64,000 bases of DNA from Actinoplanes sp. TBRC 11911 (GTDB lineage Bacteria > Actinomycetota > Actinomycetes > Mycobacteriales > Micromonosporaceae): contig NZ_JABBNC010000001.1 of assembly GCF_012933445.1 (NCBI RefSeq), positions 496,001 to 560,000 of the forward strand, given 5' to 3'. Position 1 is the stretch's first letter; the number at the start of each line of letters is the position of its first letter. The notes under the pieces were generated by a model that did not search any database, was not told the origin of the DNA, and was given only the letters and a program-made list of their open reading frames with translations. Positions 17,642 to 26,751 of the stretch are shown here, piece by piece. The position numbers and the translations under genes are program-made.

Positions 17642-18822
17642 CCTCGCGGCTGCGTCTGCCCGACGCCATCGTTCTCGCCCTCGCCGGCCTGCGCGCCCGC
17701 CGCCTGCGCACAGCGCTGTCCGCTCTCGGCATCGCCGTCGCCGTCGCGGCCGTGGTCTCGGTGCTCGGCATCGCCCAATCCGCCAAGGCCGATCTGATCA
17801 CCCAGCTCGGCGAAGACGGCAACCTGCTCACCGTCGCCTCGGCGCAATCCGTCAACGGACGCCAGGTGCCGCTGCCGGTCACCGCCCAACCGATGATCGA
17901 GCGCATCCCGCCGGTTCGGAGCGTCACGGCGGTCGGCACGATCGAGAACATTCCGGTGCGCCGCAGCGCCGCCATCCCGGCGGTGCAGACCGGTGGCATG
18001 AACGTGCTGGCGGCTCAGCCGTCGCTCCCGGAAACGGTCTCGGCGCACGTCCTGCAGGGCCACTATCTGGACGCGACCGCCGACCATTACCCGGTGACCG
18101 TCCTCGGGTACGAGGCCGCCAAAATCCTCGGCGTCGGCTCGCTGGACGCCTCCACCCAGGTCCTGATCGGCGATCACTACTTCACCGTCGTCGGCGTGCT
18201 CGCGCCCGTGGCGATCGCACCGGAGGTCGACGTCGCCGCGCTGATCAGCTTTCCGCAGGCCACGCAGTGGTTCGGGCGCGGCAACGAGCCGAGCCGCATC
18301 TACTTGCGCGCGGACCCCGACCAGGTCGCCGCGGTAGCGTCCGTCCTCACCGCCACCACCGTCCCCGACGGCCAGGACGACGTCCAGGTTCGCCGGCCGT
18401 CCGACCTGCTCGTGGCCCGGATCGCGGCCAAGAGCGCGTTCGTCGGACTGTTCCTCGGGCTCGGCGGCATCGCCCTGCTCATCGCCGGCGTCGGCATCGC
18501 CAACATCATGGTGATCTCCGTCTTGGAACGCCGCGGCGAGATCGGTCTGCGCCGCGCCCTGGGCGCCCGCCGCCGGCACGTCGCCGCTCAATTCCTGCTC
18601 GAGTCGACGCTGATGGCCGCGGCGGGCGGGGTCCTGGGCATCGGACTGGGGATCGCCGCCACCGCGGTCGCCGCGCGCCTTGGCGGTAACCCCGTCGCCA
18701 TCCCACCGCAAGGTCTCGCCGCCGGAATCGGGGCGGCCTTGGTGATCGGTGCCCTGGCGGGCGTCTACCCGGCCGCACGCGCGGCTCGCTTGTCACCGGT
18801 GGAAGCGCTGCGCGCGCTATGA
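17638..18822 (+). CDS. MacB/FtsX-type ABC transporter permease
   Basis: A 394-residue permease. One transmembrane helix near residues 30-50 precedes a large extracytoplasmic MacB core domain (about 55-265), and three C-terminal helices form the FtsX domain (GLGGIALLIAGVGIANIMVISVLERRGEIGLRRALGARR). The ERRGEIGLRRALGA motif is the hallmark of the family. MacB-type systems use mechanotransmission to expel peptides, antibiotics or lipoproteins from the outer leaflet rather than classic transport; the cargo here is unknown. Confidence 0.92.
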   Translation: MTSRLRLPDAIVLALAGLRARRLRTALSALGIAVAVAAVVSVLGIAQSAKADLITQLGEDGNLLTVASAQSVNGRQVPLPVTAQPMIERIPPVRSVTAVGTIENIPVRRSAAIPAVQTGGMNVLAAQPSLPETVSAHVLQGHYLDATADHYPVTVLGYEAAKILGVGSLDASTQVLIGDHYFTVVGVLAPVAIAPEVDVAALISFPQATQWFGRGNEPSRIYLRADPDQVAAVASVLTATTVPDGQDDVQVRRPSDLLVARIAAKSAFVGLFLGLGGIALLIAGVGIANIMVISVLERRGEIGLRRALGARRRHVAAQFLLESTLMAAAGGVLGIGLGIAATAVAARLGGNPVAIPPQGLAAGIGAALVIGALAGVYPAARAARLSPVEALRAL

Positions 18823-18910
18823 CCACCGCCGCACCCCCCGGGGCGGTGCTGATCGTGGCCTCGGGCACCTTGTTCGGGACGCGGTCCTTGCTCACGGCCG
18901 CGGCCGGCGG

Positions 18911-19588
18911 CTACGAAATTCCGGAACGGGGCACGCGGTAGCCGGCGCCGCGGACGGTCTCGATCGTGTCGCGGCCGATCTTCTTGCGGAGGTAGCCGAT
19001 GTAGACCTCGACGATGTTCGGGTCGCCGTCGAAGTGGGCGTCCCACACGTTCTCGATGATCGCGGTCTTCGTCACGGCCTCGCCGCGGTGCCGCAGCAGG
19101 AACTCGAGCAGGGCGAACTCACGGGGCGTGACCGCGATCGGGGCACCGGCGAGGCGTACGCGGCGCTCGGCCGGGTCGAGACTGAGGTCACCGACGGTGA
19201 GCACGGCCGGGCGTTCCGGAGCGCCTCGCCGGATCAGCGCGCGCAGGTGAGCGACCAGCACCACGAACGAGAACGGCTTGACCAGGTAGTCGTCGGCGCC
19301 CAGGTCGAGCGCGTCGGCCTCGTCGTACTCGCCGTCCTTGGCGGTGAGCATCAGCACCGGCGTCCACACTCCGCGTGATCGCAACCGCCGGCACACTTCG
19401 TAACCACTCAGGAGCGGCAACATGATATCGAGAACGATGACGTCGTACGCTCCGTGCGGCGTCTCGGTCGCGGCCCAGAGCCCGTCGACGCCGTCGTGCA
19501 TGAGGTCGACGGTGAAACCCTCCCGGGCCAGCCCGTCACGGATCGTCTCCGCCAGGCTCACCTCGTCCTCCACCACCAGCACCCGCAT
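18911..19588 (-). CDS. OmpR/PhoB-family response regulator (divergent from its likely kinase)
   Basis: A 225-residue response regulator: MRVLVVEDEV, phospho-acceptor Asp about 54 in VIVLDIMLPLLSG, Lys in YLVKPFSF, and a winged-helix domain ending YIGYLRKKIGRDTIETVRGAGYRV. It is convergent with the macB-like permease, 88 bp away, and diverges from a sensor kinase gene over only 77 bp. Having regulator and kinase on opposite strands is unusual for OmpR pairs; both genes could be driven from the shared gap. Control of the adjacent efflux operon is a reasonable guess. Confidence 0.92.
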   Translation of the reverse strand: MRVLVVEDEVSLAETIRDGLAREGFTVDLMHDGVDGLWAATETPHGAYDVIVLDIMLPLLSGYEVCRRLRSRGVWTPVLMLTAKDGEYDEADALDLGADDYLVKPFSFVVLVAHLRALIRRGAPERPAVLTVGDLSLDPAERRVRLAGAPIAVTPREFALLEFLLRHRGEAVTKTAIIENVWDAHFDGDPNIVEVYIGYLRKKIGRDTIETVRGAGYRVPRSGIS

Positions 19589-19665
19589 GACTTCAGACTT
19601 CCCCCGTACGCCTGAGAAACCCCTGAACATCACATTCGGTGCTCATTGAGCGTGCCAGGGTTAAC

Positions 19666-21045
19666 GTGGCCGCCATGCGAACACTGATAGTGAGGCTACG
19701 ACGACGGCTGGGCGTGCGGATGCGATCCGCGCTCGCCGCCGGAGTTGTCGTCGCCGTCGCCTCGCTGCTCGCCGGCGGTGTGCTCCTGCTCACCGCGCGC
19801 TGGGTTCTGGTCAACAATGTGAACGCCGCCGCGACCGTCCGCGCCGACCAGGTGTCCGCCGCACTCGCTGCGGGTGACCAGTCGGCGCTGCAGACCGCCC
19901 TGCGTGCTCCCGACCGCACGGTCACGCAGGTCCTCGACCCCGCCGGCCGGGTGATCGGCGCCTCCGCGGCGGTTGCCGGCGAAGCGCCGGTGTCGGCCCT
20001 GCGCCCCCGGCCGGGCCAGCGCCTGCGGGCGACCGAGCATCTGCCGGGCGTGGACCCACCGTTCCGGATCATCGCGGTCGGCGTCGCCACCCCGTCCGGC
20101 ACCCGGACCGCGCTGATCGCCGAGTCGATGGACTCGGTCGACGACGCCACCGACGCGATCATCGCGGCGGTGCTGGCCGGGCTGCCCGTACTCGCCGTCG
20201 TGGTCGGCGTCGCGACCTTCCTGTTCGTCGGCCGCACCCTGCGCCCGGTCGAGGCGATGAGCCGGCAGGCCGCGACGATCACCGCGCGGAGCCTGCACAC
20301 CCGGCTGCCGGTGCCGTTCGCCGACGACGAGATCGCGGCACTGGCCACCACCATGAACACCATGCTGGACCGGATCGAGGCAGCCTCGGCCGCGCAGCGC
20401 CGGTTCGTCGCCGACGCCAGCCACGAGCTGCGCAGCCCCCTCGCGACCATCCACGCGAACGCCGACCTGCTGGTCGCCGCCGATCTGCCGGAGGCGGAGG
20501 CAGGCCCGGCCGGGCGCATCCACACGGAGAGCCGTCGCATGGCCAAGCTCGTCGACGACCTGCTCCTGCTGGCCCGCGTCGACGACCAGGCGCTGCGCAT
20601 CCGGCACGAGGACGTCGACCTGGACGACCTGGTCTACGCCCAGCGGGATCGGGTCACGCTGGAGCAGCCGCAGTTGCTGGTGGAGGGCCGCGTCGAGCCG
20701 GTCCGGGTCACCGGGGACCCCGATCAGCTGCACCGGGTGCTGCGCAACCTCGTCGACAACGCCGTACGCCACGCGCGCAAGACGGTCACGATCAGCGTGA
20801 CCACCGGAGACGGCGGCGGCGAGATCGTCATCGGCAACGACGGTCCGCCGATCCCGGCCGCGGACCGCGAACGGATCTTCGACCGGTTCGTCCGGCTCGA
20901 CGACAGCCGCTCCCGCACGGGCGGCGGCGCCGGCCTGGGACTGGCGATCGCCCGCGACATCGTCACCGCGCACGGCGGCACCCTCACCGTCGACGACCTG
21001 GCCGACGGCGCGGCGATGCGGATCCGAATCCCCGCCAAGCGCTGA
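19666..21045 (+). CDS. OmpR-type sensor histidine kinase
   Basis: A roughly 459-residue kinase. It has two transmembrane segments around an extracytoplasmic sensor of about 110 residues, then HAMP (FVGRTLRPVEAMSRQ), HisKA (FVADASHELRSPLAT, His about 253) and HATPase (NLVDNAVRHA; GAGLGLAIARDI). GTG 19666 has AGGG five bases upstream and is preferred; ATG 19675 is the alternative. The probable partner is the divergently read response regulator. From 21046 to 21299 no gene is seen; an AT-richer stretch around 21190-21235 probably holds the promoter of the glucanase gene. Confidence 0.9.
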   Translation: MAAMRTLIVRLRRRLGVRMRSALAAGVVVAVASLLAGGVLLLTARWVLVNNVNAAATVRADQVSAALAAGDQSALQTALRAPDRTVTQVLDPAGRVIGASAAVAGEAPVSALRPRPGQRLRATEHLPGVDPPFRIIAVGVATPSGTRTALIAESMDSVDDATDAIIAAVLAGLPVLAVVVGVATFLFVGRTLRPVEAMSRQAATITARSLHTRLPVPFADDEIAALATTMNTMLDRIEAASAAQRRFVADASHELRSPLATIHANADLLVAADLPEAEAGPAGRIHTESRRMAKLVDDLLLLARVDDQALRIRHEDVDLDDLVYAQRDRVTLEQPQLLVEGRVEPVRVTGDPDQLHRVLRNLVDNAVRHARKTVTISVTTGDGGGEIVIGNDGPPIPAADRERIFDRFVRLDDSRSRTGGGAGLGLAIARDIVTAHGGTLTVDDLADGAAMRIRIPAKR

Positions 21046-21299
21046 CCGCGCACAAACGGCATGCGCGATCCGGAGGCAGCCGCATGGGCCCGCGGCGCCA
21101 CGATCTTCGGCCAGGTCACGTCGCGGAGTCGCGCCCGCCGCTCCCGCTCCCCGCGCTGACGTTCCGAACTTACGACCGTCGCGTCTCAAGCTTGCAAAGA
21201 TTTGTTTCGATATTGCGTTGATGTGTCGCAGCGATTACGGTCCCCCTTAGTTCCTCGCTCATCCCCATCGATGGCCGCTCCCCCTGAAAGCGAGCCCCC

Positions 21300-24200
21300 A
21301 TGTCCAAAAGAAGGCTCGGCGCCGCCTTTGCCGGTGCCGCGCTGATCGCGTCCGCGATCACCGTGCTCTCTCCGTCCGTCGCAAACGCAGCCGCAGCCAC
21401 CGGCGGCGTCGGCGCCACCCTGCCCTACACCGAGGTCCAGGCCGAGAACGCGAGCACCAACGGCACGGTGATCGGCCCGACCGCCGCCTACAACCAGTTA
21501 GCCGCCGAGGCTTCGTACCGTAAGGCCGTCACGCTCTCCGGCAGCGGAAAGTACGTCGAGTTCACGACCCCGGTCGCGACCAACTCGATCGTCTTCCGGT
21601 ACAGCATTCCGGACAGTGGCGGCGGCTCGGTCTACACGGCGCCGCTGTCGCTCTACGTGAACGGCACGCGATCCACCGACTTCACTCTGACCAACGCGTA
21701 CAGCTGGTATTACGGCGGATACCCGTTCACCAACTCGCCGGGCAGCAACCCGCACCACTTCTACGACGAGACCCAGCGGCTGTTCGGCAGCACGTACCCG
21801 GCGGGCACGAAGTTCCGGCTGCAGGTCGACGCGAGCATCCCGGTGACCGTCGACTTCGCCGACTTCGAGAACGTCGCGGCCCCGTTGTCGCAGCCCAGCG
21901 GCTCGGTGTCGATCACCAGCAAGGGCGCCGACCCGACCGGCGCGCAGGATTCGACCTCGGCGATGAACCAGGCGATCGCGTCGGCCGGCTCCGGCGGCAC
22001 GGTGTGGATCCCGCCGGGCACGTTCAAGATCCTCGGGCACATCGCGGTCGACAACATCACCATCAAGGGCGCGGGCATGTGGTATTCGCGTACCCAGGGT
22101 GACCGCATCGGCTTCTACGGCAACTACGCTCCGACGCCGTCGACGAACGTGCATCTGTCGGACTTCGCGATCTTCGGGAACGTGCAGGAGCGTAACGACG
22201 GCGACCAGGTCAACGGCATCGGCGGCGCGCTGACGAACTCCACGGTGGACCGGGTGTGGATCGAGCACACCAAGGTCGGCGCCTGGATGGACGGGCCGTT
22301 CACCGGCCTGACGTTCAACCAGATGCGGCTGCGGAACTTCACCGCCGACGGCGTCAACTTCCACAACGGCGTGACCAACTCGAAGGTCACCAACAGCGAC
22401 ATCCGCAACGCCGGGGACGACGCGCTGGCGATGTGGGCCGAGCAGAACGCGGACGCGAACAACTCGTTCGACCACAACACGGTGCAGTACCCGATCCTGG
22501 CGAACGGCATCGCGATCTACGGCGGTCACGACAACTTCGTCACGGACAACCGGGTGATCGACTCCGGCCTCACCCAGGGTGGCGGCATCCACGTGGCGCA
22601 GCGTTTCGCGTCCACGGCTCTCGGGCGCACCGACGTGCTGCGCAACACGATCATCCGGTCCGGCGCCCTCGACCCCAACTGGCAGTTCGGCGTCGGCGCG
22701 CTCTGGTTCGACGCCCGCGACGGCGCGATGACCGGACTGACCAATGTGGACGACATCCTCATCCAGCAGAGCCCGTACGAGGCCATCCAGTTCGTCTCCG
22801 GTTCGCAGATCTCGAACGTGAAGATCAACAACGCGACGATCCAGAACACCGGCACGTACGTCGTACAGCAGCAAGTGGGTGGTTCGGCGACCATCACGAA
22901 CAGCACCGCGACCGGCACCCAGGGGCCCGCGCCGCTCTACAACTGCGGGGTCGGCTTCACGCTCACCGACGGTGGCGGCAACTCCGGCATCTTCGGGTCG
23001 TCCGCGTGCACCATGCCGAACCCGACGTTCCCGCCGTACCTGCCGGACAACGGCTCGGCGATCTCGATCAGCCCGACCGCGCTCGGCTTCGGCACGGTCG
23101 CGACCGGTTCGACGAGCGCGGCACAGACCGTCACGGTGACCAACTCGGGCTCGGCGGCCGCGCCCGTCTCCGGGGTCAGCGTCTCCGGCGATTTCAGCCA
23201 GACGAACACCTGCGGATCGTCGCTGGCGGCCGGCGCGTCCTGCACGGTGAGCGTCCGGTTCGCACCGTCCGCGACCGGCTCGCGCACCGGGAACCTGACG
23301 GTCACGGCGGCCGGCATCACCAACACGATTCCGTTGTCCGGCACCGGTGTCGCTCCGGGACCGCGGCTGACGGCCGATCCGTCATCGCTCACCTTCCCGG
23401 CCACCCTCGTCGGTAACGCCTCGGCGTCGCAGACGGTCACGGTCACCAACGAGGGAACCGCGACGGCGACGATCTCCGGCGTCACCGCCGCCGGCGACTT
23501 CGGCCAGACGAGCAACTGCGGATCCCTCGCGGTGGGTGCCTCCTGCACGGTCACCGTCACGTTCCGTCCAACGGCTTCCGGTACGCGTACGGGAAGTCTG
23601 TCGGTGTCGGGGTTGACCGTCGCCTTGACCGGCAGCGGGATCGGCTCGACCACCAACGTCGCGGCCGGCCGCCCCGCCACCGCGTCCAGCCAGGTCAACG
23701 GCACCCAGGCCGCGTCCACGGTCACCGACGGAGACGCGAACACGTACTGGGAGAGCGCCAACAACGCCTTCCCGCAATGGGTTCAGGCTGACCTGGGAAC
23801 GCCGTACGCGATCGGGAAGCTGACCTTGAAGCTCCCGCCGGCGACGGCGTGGGCCACCCGGACGCAGACGTTGTCCGTGCAGACCAGCACGGACGGCACC
23901 TCGTTCGGCACGGCGGTGAGCAGCGCGACCTACACCTTCAACCCCGCCTCCGCGAACACGGTCAGCATCACCGTGCCGGGCACCAGCGCCCGCTACGTCC
24001 GCGTCAACATCACCGCGAACTCCGGCTGGCCGGCCGGTCAGATCAGCGAGCTGGAGGTCTACCCGGGCAGCGGCGGCGGCACCGGAAGCCTGTCGGCCTC
24101 GCCGTCCGCCCTCACCTTCGGTAGCCAGGCACTGAACACCACCAGCGCCGGGCAGACCGTCACCATCACCAACGGTGGCACCGCGGCGGTCACCGGCGTG

Positions 24201-24794
24201 GGTGCCTCGACCACCGGCGACTTCGCGCAGACCAGTAACTGCGGGTCGTCGCTCGCGGCCGGCGCCACCTGCACGGTCACGGTGACGTTCCGGCCCACCG
24301 CGGCCGGCACGCGCACCGGCACGCTGACCGTCACGCCCGGTGTGTCGGTCGCCCTCACCGGCACCGGAGCCGGCCAGACCAGCAGCAACCTGGCGGCCGG
24401 GAAACCGACCGCCGAGTCCGGCCACAACGACGTGTACCCGTCGTCCAACCTGACCGACAGCGACCAGAACACGTACTGGGAAAGCCCGAACAACGCCTTC
24501 CCGCAGTGGGCGCAGGTGGATCTCGGTGCGGCGGTCTCGGCGAGCCGGGTGGTGCTGCAGCTGCCGGCGACGTGGGGCGCGCGCAACGAGACGCTGTCCG
24601 TGCAGGGCAGCACGAACGGTTCCAGCTGGACCACGGTGAAGGACTCCGCCTCGTACGCCTTCACCCCGTCCGCCGGTAACACGGTGACCATCACGTTCCC
24701 GGCGACAACCCAGCGCTACATCCGCGTCAACGTCACCGCCAACACCGGGTGGCCGGCCGCGCAGCTCTCCAGCCTGCAGGTCTGGAACAGCTGA
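21300..24794 (+). CDS. Secreted GH87-like alpha-1,3-glucanase (mycodextranase-type) with accessory domains
   Basis: A 1164-residue secreted enzyme with a signal peptide to about residue 30 (SVANA). Domains in order: a CBM35-like sugar-binding domain (about 41-200), a right-handed beta-helix catalytic domain (205-580), two choice-of-anchor D/ASH Ig-like domains (587-685, 691-781), an F5/8 discoidin domain (785-923), a third ASH domain (928-1023) and a second discoidin domain (1029-1164). Asp350 in TADGVNFH and Asp373-Asp374 in NAGDDALAMW keep the D-N22-DD spacing I recall for the catalytic triad of GH87 alpha-1,3-glucanases. The likely role is hydrolysis of fungal or bacterial alpha-1,3-glucan. 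A broader pectate-lyase-superfamily hydrolase is the alternative. Confidence 0.82.
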   Translation: MSKRRLGAAFAGAALIASAITVLSPSVANAAAATGGVGATLPYTEVQAENASTNGTVIGPTAAYNQLAAEASYRKAVTLSGSGKYVEFTTPVATNSIVFRYSIPDSGGGSVYTAPLSLYVNGTRSTDFTLTNAYSWYYGGYPFTNSPGSNPHHFYDETQRLFGSTYPAGTKFRLQVDASIPVTVDFADFENVAAPLSQPSGSVSITSKGADPTGAQDSTSAMNQAIASAGSGGTVWIPPGTFKILGHIAVDNITIKGAGMWYSRTQGDRIGFYGNYAPTPSTNVHLSDFAIFGNVQERNDGDQVNGIGGALTNSTVDRVWIEHTKVGAWMDGPFTGLTFNQMRLRNFTADGVNFHNGVTNSKVTNSDIRNAGDDALAMWAEQNADANNSFDHNTVQYPILANGIAIYGGHDNFVTDNRVIDSGLTQGGGIHVAQRFASTALGRTDVLRNTIIRSGALDPNWQFGVGALWFDARDGAMTGLTNVDDILIQQSPYEAIQFVSGSQISNVKINNATIQNTGTYVVQQQVGGSATITNSTATGTQGPAPLYNCGVGFTLTDGGGNSGIFGSSACTMPNPTFPPYLPDNGSAISISPTALGFGTVATGSTSAAQTVTVTNSGSAAAPVSGVSVSGDFSQTNTCGSSLAAGASCTVSVRFAPSATGSRTGNLTVTAAGITNTIPLSGTGVAPGPRLTADPSSLTFPATLVGNASASQTVTVTNEGTATATISGVTAAGDFGQTSNCGSLAVGASCTVTVTFRPTASGTRTGSLSVSGLTVALTGSGIGSTTNVAAGRPATASSQVNGTQAASTVTDGDANTYWESANNAFPQWVQADLGTPYAIGKLTLKLPPATAWATRTQTLSVQTSTDGTSFGTAVSSATYTFNPASANTVSITVPGTSARYVRVNITANSGWPAGQISELEVYPGSGGGTGSLSASPSALTFGSQALNTTSAGQTVTITNGGTAAVTGVGASTTGDFAQTSNCGSSLAAGATCTVTVTFRPTAAGTRTGTLTVTPGVSVALTGTGAGQTSSNLAAGKPTAESGHNDVYPSSNLTDSDQNTYWESPNNAFPQWAQVDLGAAVSASRVVLQLPATWGARNETLSVQGSTNGSSWTTVKDSASYAFTPSAGNTVTITFPATTQRYIRVNVTANTGWPAAQLSSLQVWNS

Positions 24795-24806
24795 CCGCCG
24801 CAAGGG

Positions 24807-24832
24807 GGATTCCGGCCCACCAGCCGGAATCC
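24807..24832 (+). terminator. Intrinsic terminator of the glucanase gene
   Basis: Ten-bp perfect arms GGATTCCGGC (24807-24816) and GCCGGAATCC (24823-24832) lie 12 bp after the stop codon. Confidence 0.75.
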
Positions 24833-24885
24833 CTCCCCGGTCTTATTCGGTGTCGCCGGACACATCGGACCGGTACGAAGACCAC

Positions 24886-26019
24886 GTGCCCCTTTTCGTC
24901 CTCTTCGCCGCCGTCCTCCTGCTCGGCATCGCGGATTCGATGGTCAACTCGTACATCGTCCTGTTCGGCGCCGACGTCGCCCGGTTGTCGCCGCTGCAGA
25001 TCGGCGTGTGGTCCTCGGTGTACGCCCTCGCCGGTATCATTATCGGCTGGTGGCTGGGCCGGCTGTTCGACCGGCGGCCGACCCGCGCGTACGCGATTGT
25101 CGTGACCCTGCTGGGCTCGGCGGGCTACCTGCTGCTGGCCCGGGTCACGAGCTTCCCGGTGCTGCTCCTGATGGCGGGCACCGTGCTCGGGGCGATGGGC
25201 GCGGCCTTCCCGCAGTATTTCTCGCTGGCCCGTGCCGTGCTGGGTGAGGGCACCGCCGGGCAGCGTTCCGCTCCGGTTTTGCGCGCGGCCTGGTCGCTGG
25301 CGTGGGCGGTCGGGCCGTTGCTGGGCGCGCTCGTGCTGTCCCGCGGCGGGTACTCCGGTCTGTTCGCGACGGCCGCCGTGGTGTTTCTCGTGGCCGCGCT
25401 GAGCGTGTTCGTCGTGCCGCGGCCGGGGTCCGTCGCCGTGCCGGCGGGTGAGTCGCCGGGCGGCGCCCCGGTGCTGCTCATCGTCGGTGTCACCCTGTTC
25501 TTCACGGCGTTGTGCGCGGGTGGCCTGGCGGTGCCGTTGTTCGTCACCCGGGTCCTGCACCAGCCACCCGCGGCGGTCGGCGTGCTCTTCAGCGTGTGCG
25601 CCGCGGTCGAGGTGGTGGCGACGCTCGGGCTGGCCGCGGTCCCGACCCGGATCAGTCAGCGGGCCCTGATCCTCGGCGGCTTCGGCTCGTTCGTCGCGTA
25701 TTACGCCCTGACGGTGGTGTCGTCGAACATGATGATGCTGGTGGTCGCCCAGGTTTTCCGTGCCGTCGGGATCGCGGTCGTGGCCGGTGCCGGCATCCGC
25801 TACTTCCAGGACCTGCTCGCCCCGGCGACCGGCCGCGCCACCACGCTGTTCGCCAACGCCTGCACGGCCGGCCTGCTGGTCTCCGGCATCCTGTCCGGCG
25901 CCGCGATCGAGCACTATGGCTACCGCACGACGCTGTTGCTCTGCGCGGTGGTGGCCGGGCTGGGCGGGGTGGCTTTCACGGCCGGGAGCGGGCGGCGAGC
26001 TCTGGTGCCCGCCCGGTGA
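24886..26019 (+). CDS. MFS transporter, sugar-efflux (SET)-like
   Basis: A roughly 377-residue major facilitator with 12 hydrophobic segments. The loop between helices 2 and 3 has GWWLGRLFDRRPTR, a motif A variant seen in sugar efflux transporters of the SetA/B group, and ALCAGGLAVPLFVTRVLHQPPAAVG fits helix 7. Its position 3' of the secreted glucanase suggests sugar handling, but the intervening terminator argues against one transcript. GTG 24886 is used; GTG 24850 in frame is an alternative. Neither has a clear ribosome binding site. Confidence 0.82.
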   Translation: MPLFVLFAAVLLLGIADSMVNSYIVLFGADVARLSPLQIGVWSSVYALAGIIIGWWLGRLFDRRPTRAYAIVVTLLGSAGYLLLARVTSFPVLLLMAGTVLGAMGAAFPQYFSLARAVLGEGTAGQRSAPVLRAAWSLAWAVGPLLGALVLSRGGYSGLFATAAVVFLVAALSVFVVPRPGSVAVPAGESPGGAPVLLIVGVTLFFTALCAGGLAVPLFVTRVLHQPPAAVGVLFSVCAAVEVVATLGLAAVPTRISQRALILGGFGSFVAYYALTVVSSNMMMLVVAQVFRAVGIAVVAGAGIRYFQDLLAPATGRATTLFANACTAGLLVSGILSGAAIEHYGYRTTLLLCAVVAGLGGVAFTAGSGRRALVPAR

Positions 26020-26130
26020 CGCCGCCGATCACCGAGGCGGCGCTCTTGTCAGCACATATCCGATATTTCGGTCATTGGTGGCGTTGAAAGGTACGCGCGG
26101 GGCGTAGGCGCGTTGCCCAGGACGCGGGCG

Positions 26131-26207
26131 GGGGCGCGGGGCGCGGGGCGCGGGGCGCGGGGCGCGGGGCGCGGGGCGCGGGGCGCGGGGCGCGGGGCGC
26201 GGGGCGC
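26131..26207. repeat. (GGGGCGC)11 heptamer microsatellite
   Basis: Eleven perfect head-to-tail copies of a 7-bp unit between the convergent ends of two MFS genes. The number is probably variable between strains by slippage. It is non-coding. Confidence 0.9.
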
Positions 26208-26210
26208 GCC

Positions 26211-26450
26211 CATTATGTGGGACTGGCGGCCACCAGCTGAGACCAGCGGCCACGTCCTGGACTCGGCGTCCGCGATGTGGGACTCCCGTCCATCATGGAC
26301 GATGCTTCTGGCTTGAAATACGCCTTTTGCCCGGCGGGTTTTTCATGGCGGATGTGGACCTTGGAGAGTTATGGCTCATATGTGGGCGCAACTCTCCAAG
26401 GTTCACAAAAATCCACGATGTGGCCGCGGAATCCACATAGTGGGACCGCC
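26211..26450. repeat. Dispersed composite repeat, copy 2 (45-nt hairpin at 26358-26402)
   Basis: The hairpin arms are ACCTTGGAGAGTT (26358-26370) and AACTCTCCAAGGT (26390-26402). Flanking sequence, including GTCCAtcaTGGAC (about 26289-26301), GAGACCAGCG upstream and TCCACGATGTGG downstream, is shared with copy 3 at 43.5-43.7 kb. No gene is seen between 26020 and 26751. Confidence 0.85.
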
Positions 26451-26585
26451 CGACCCGCGAACAGACCGGCGACTGGCGAACAGGCCGCTGCCGACCCGCG
26501 AACAGACCGCCGGCGGCCGTGAGCAGATCGCAACCGACCCGCGAACAGGCCGCTGCCAGCCCACGAACAGACCGCCGGCCACCGC
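26446..26585. repeat. Degenerate GCGAACAGRCCG repeats
   Basis: About six imperfect copies of a GCGAACAG(A/G)CCG core at irregular spacing follow hairpin copy 2. Short open frames across it come from the repeat. Confidence 0.55.
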
Positions 26586-26751
26586 GACGACTATCCCGGC
26601 CACCTAAAGGGTGACAAAAACCCTATGGGGAGCCGTTACCACGGTGTGGGCTGCGTTCCCCGAGCGTATGCCCACCTCGACCACCAACCCGACATGCTCA
26701 GCGAGTAGCGACCCAGCCACACCGACACTCCGGCGCCCGAAGGAAATCCAT

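Noticed and set aside
18819..18941. A 40-codon open frame starting by ATGA overlap with the MacB-like stop
   Set aside because: It runs antisense to the end of the response regulator gene, has no recognisable motif, and its 3' half is the complement of real coding sequence.
21186..21235. Possible LacI/MalR-type operator ahead of the glucanase (CTTGCAAAG)
   Set aside because: Only one imperfect half-site is visible and no second half-site at a normal spacing, so the call is not supported.
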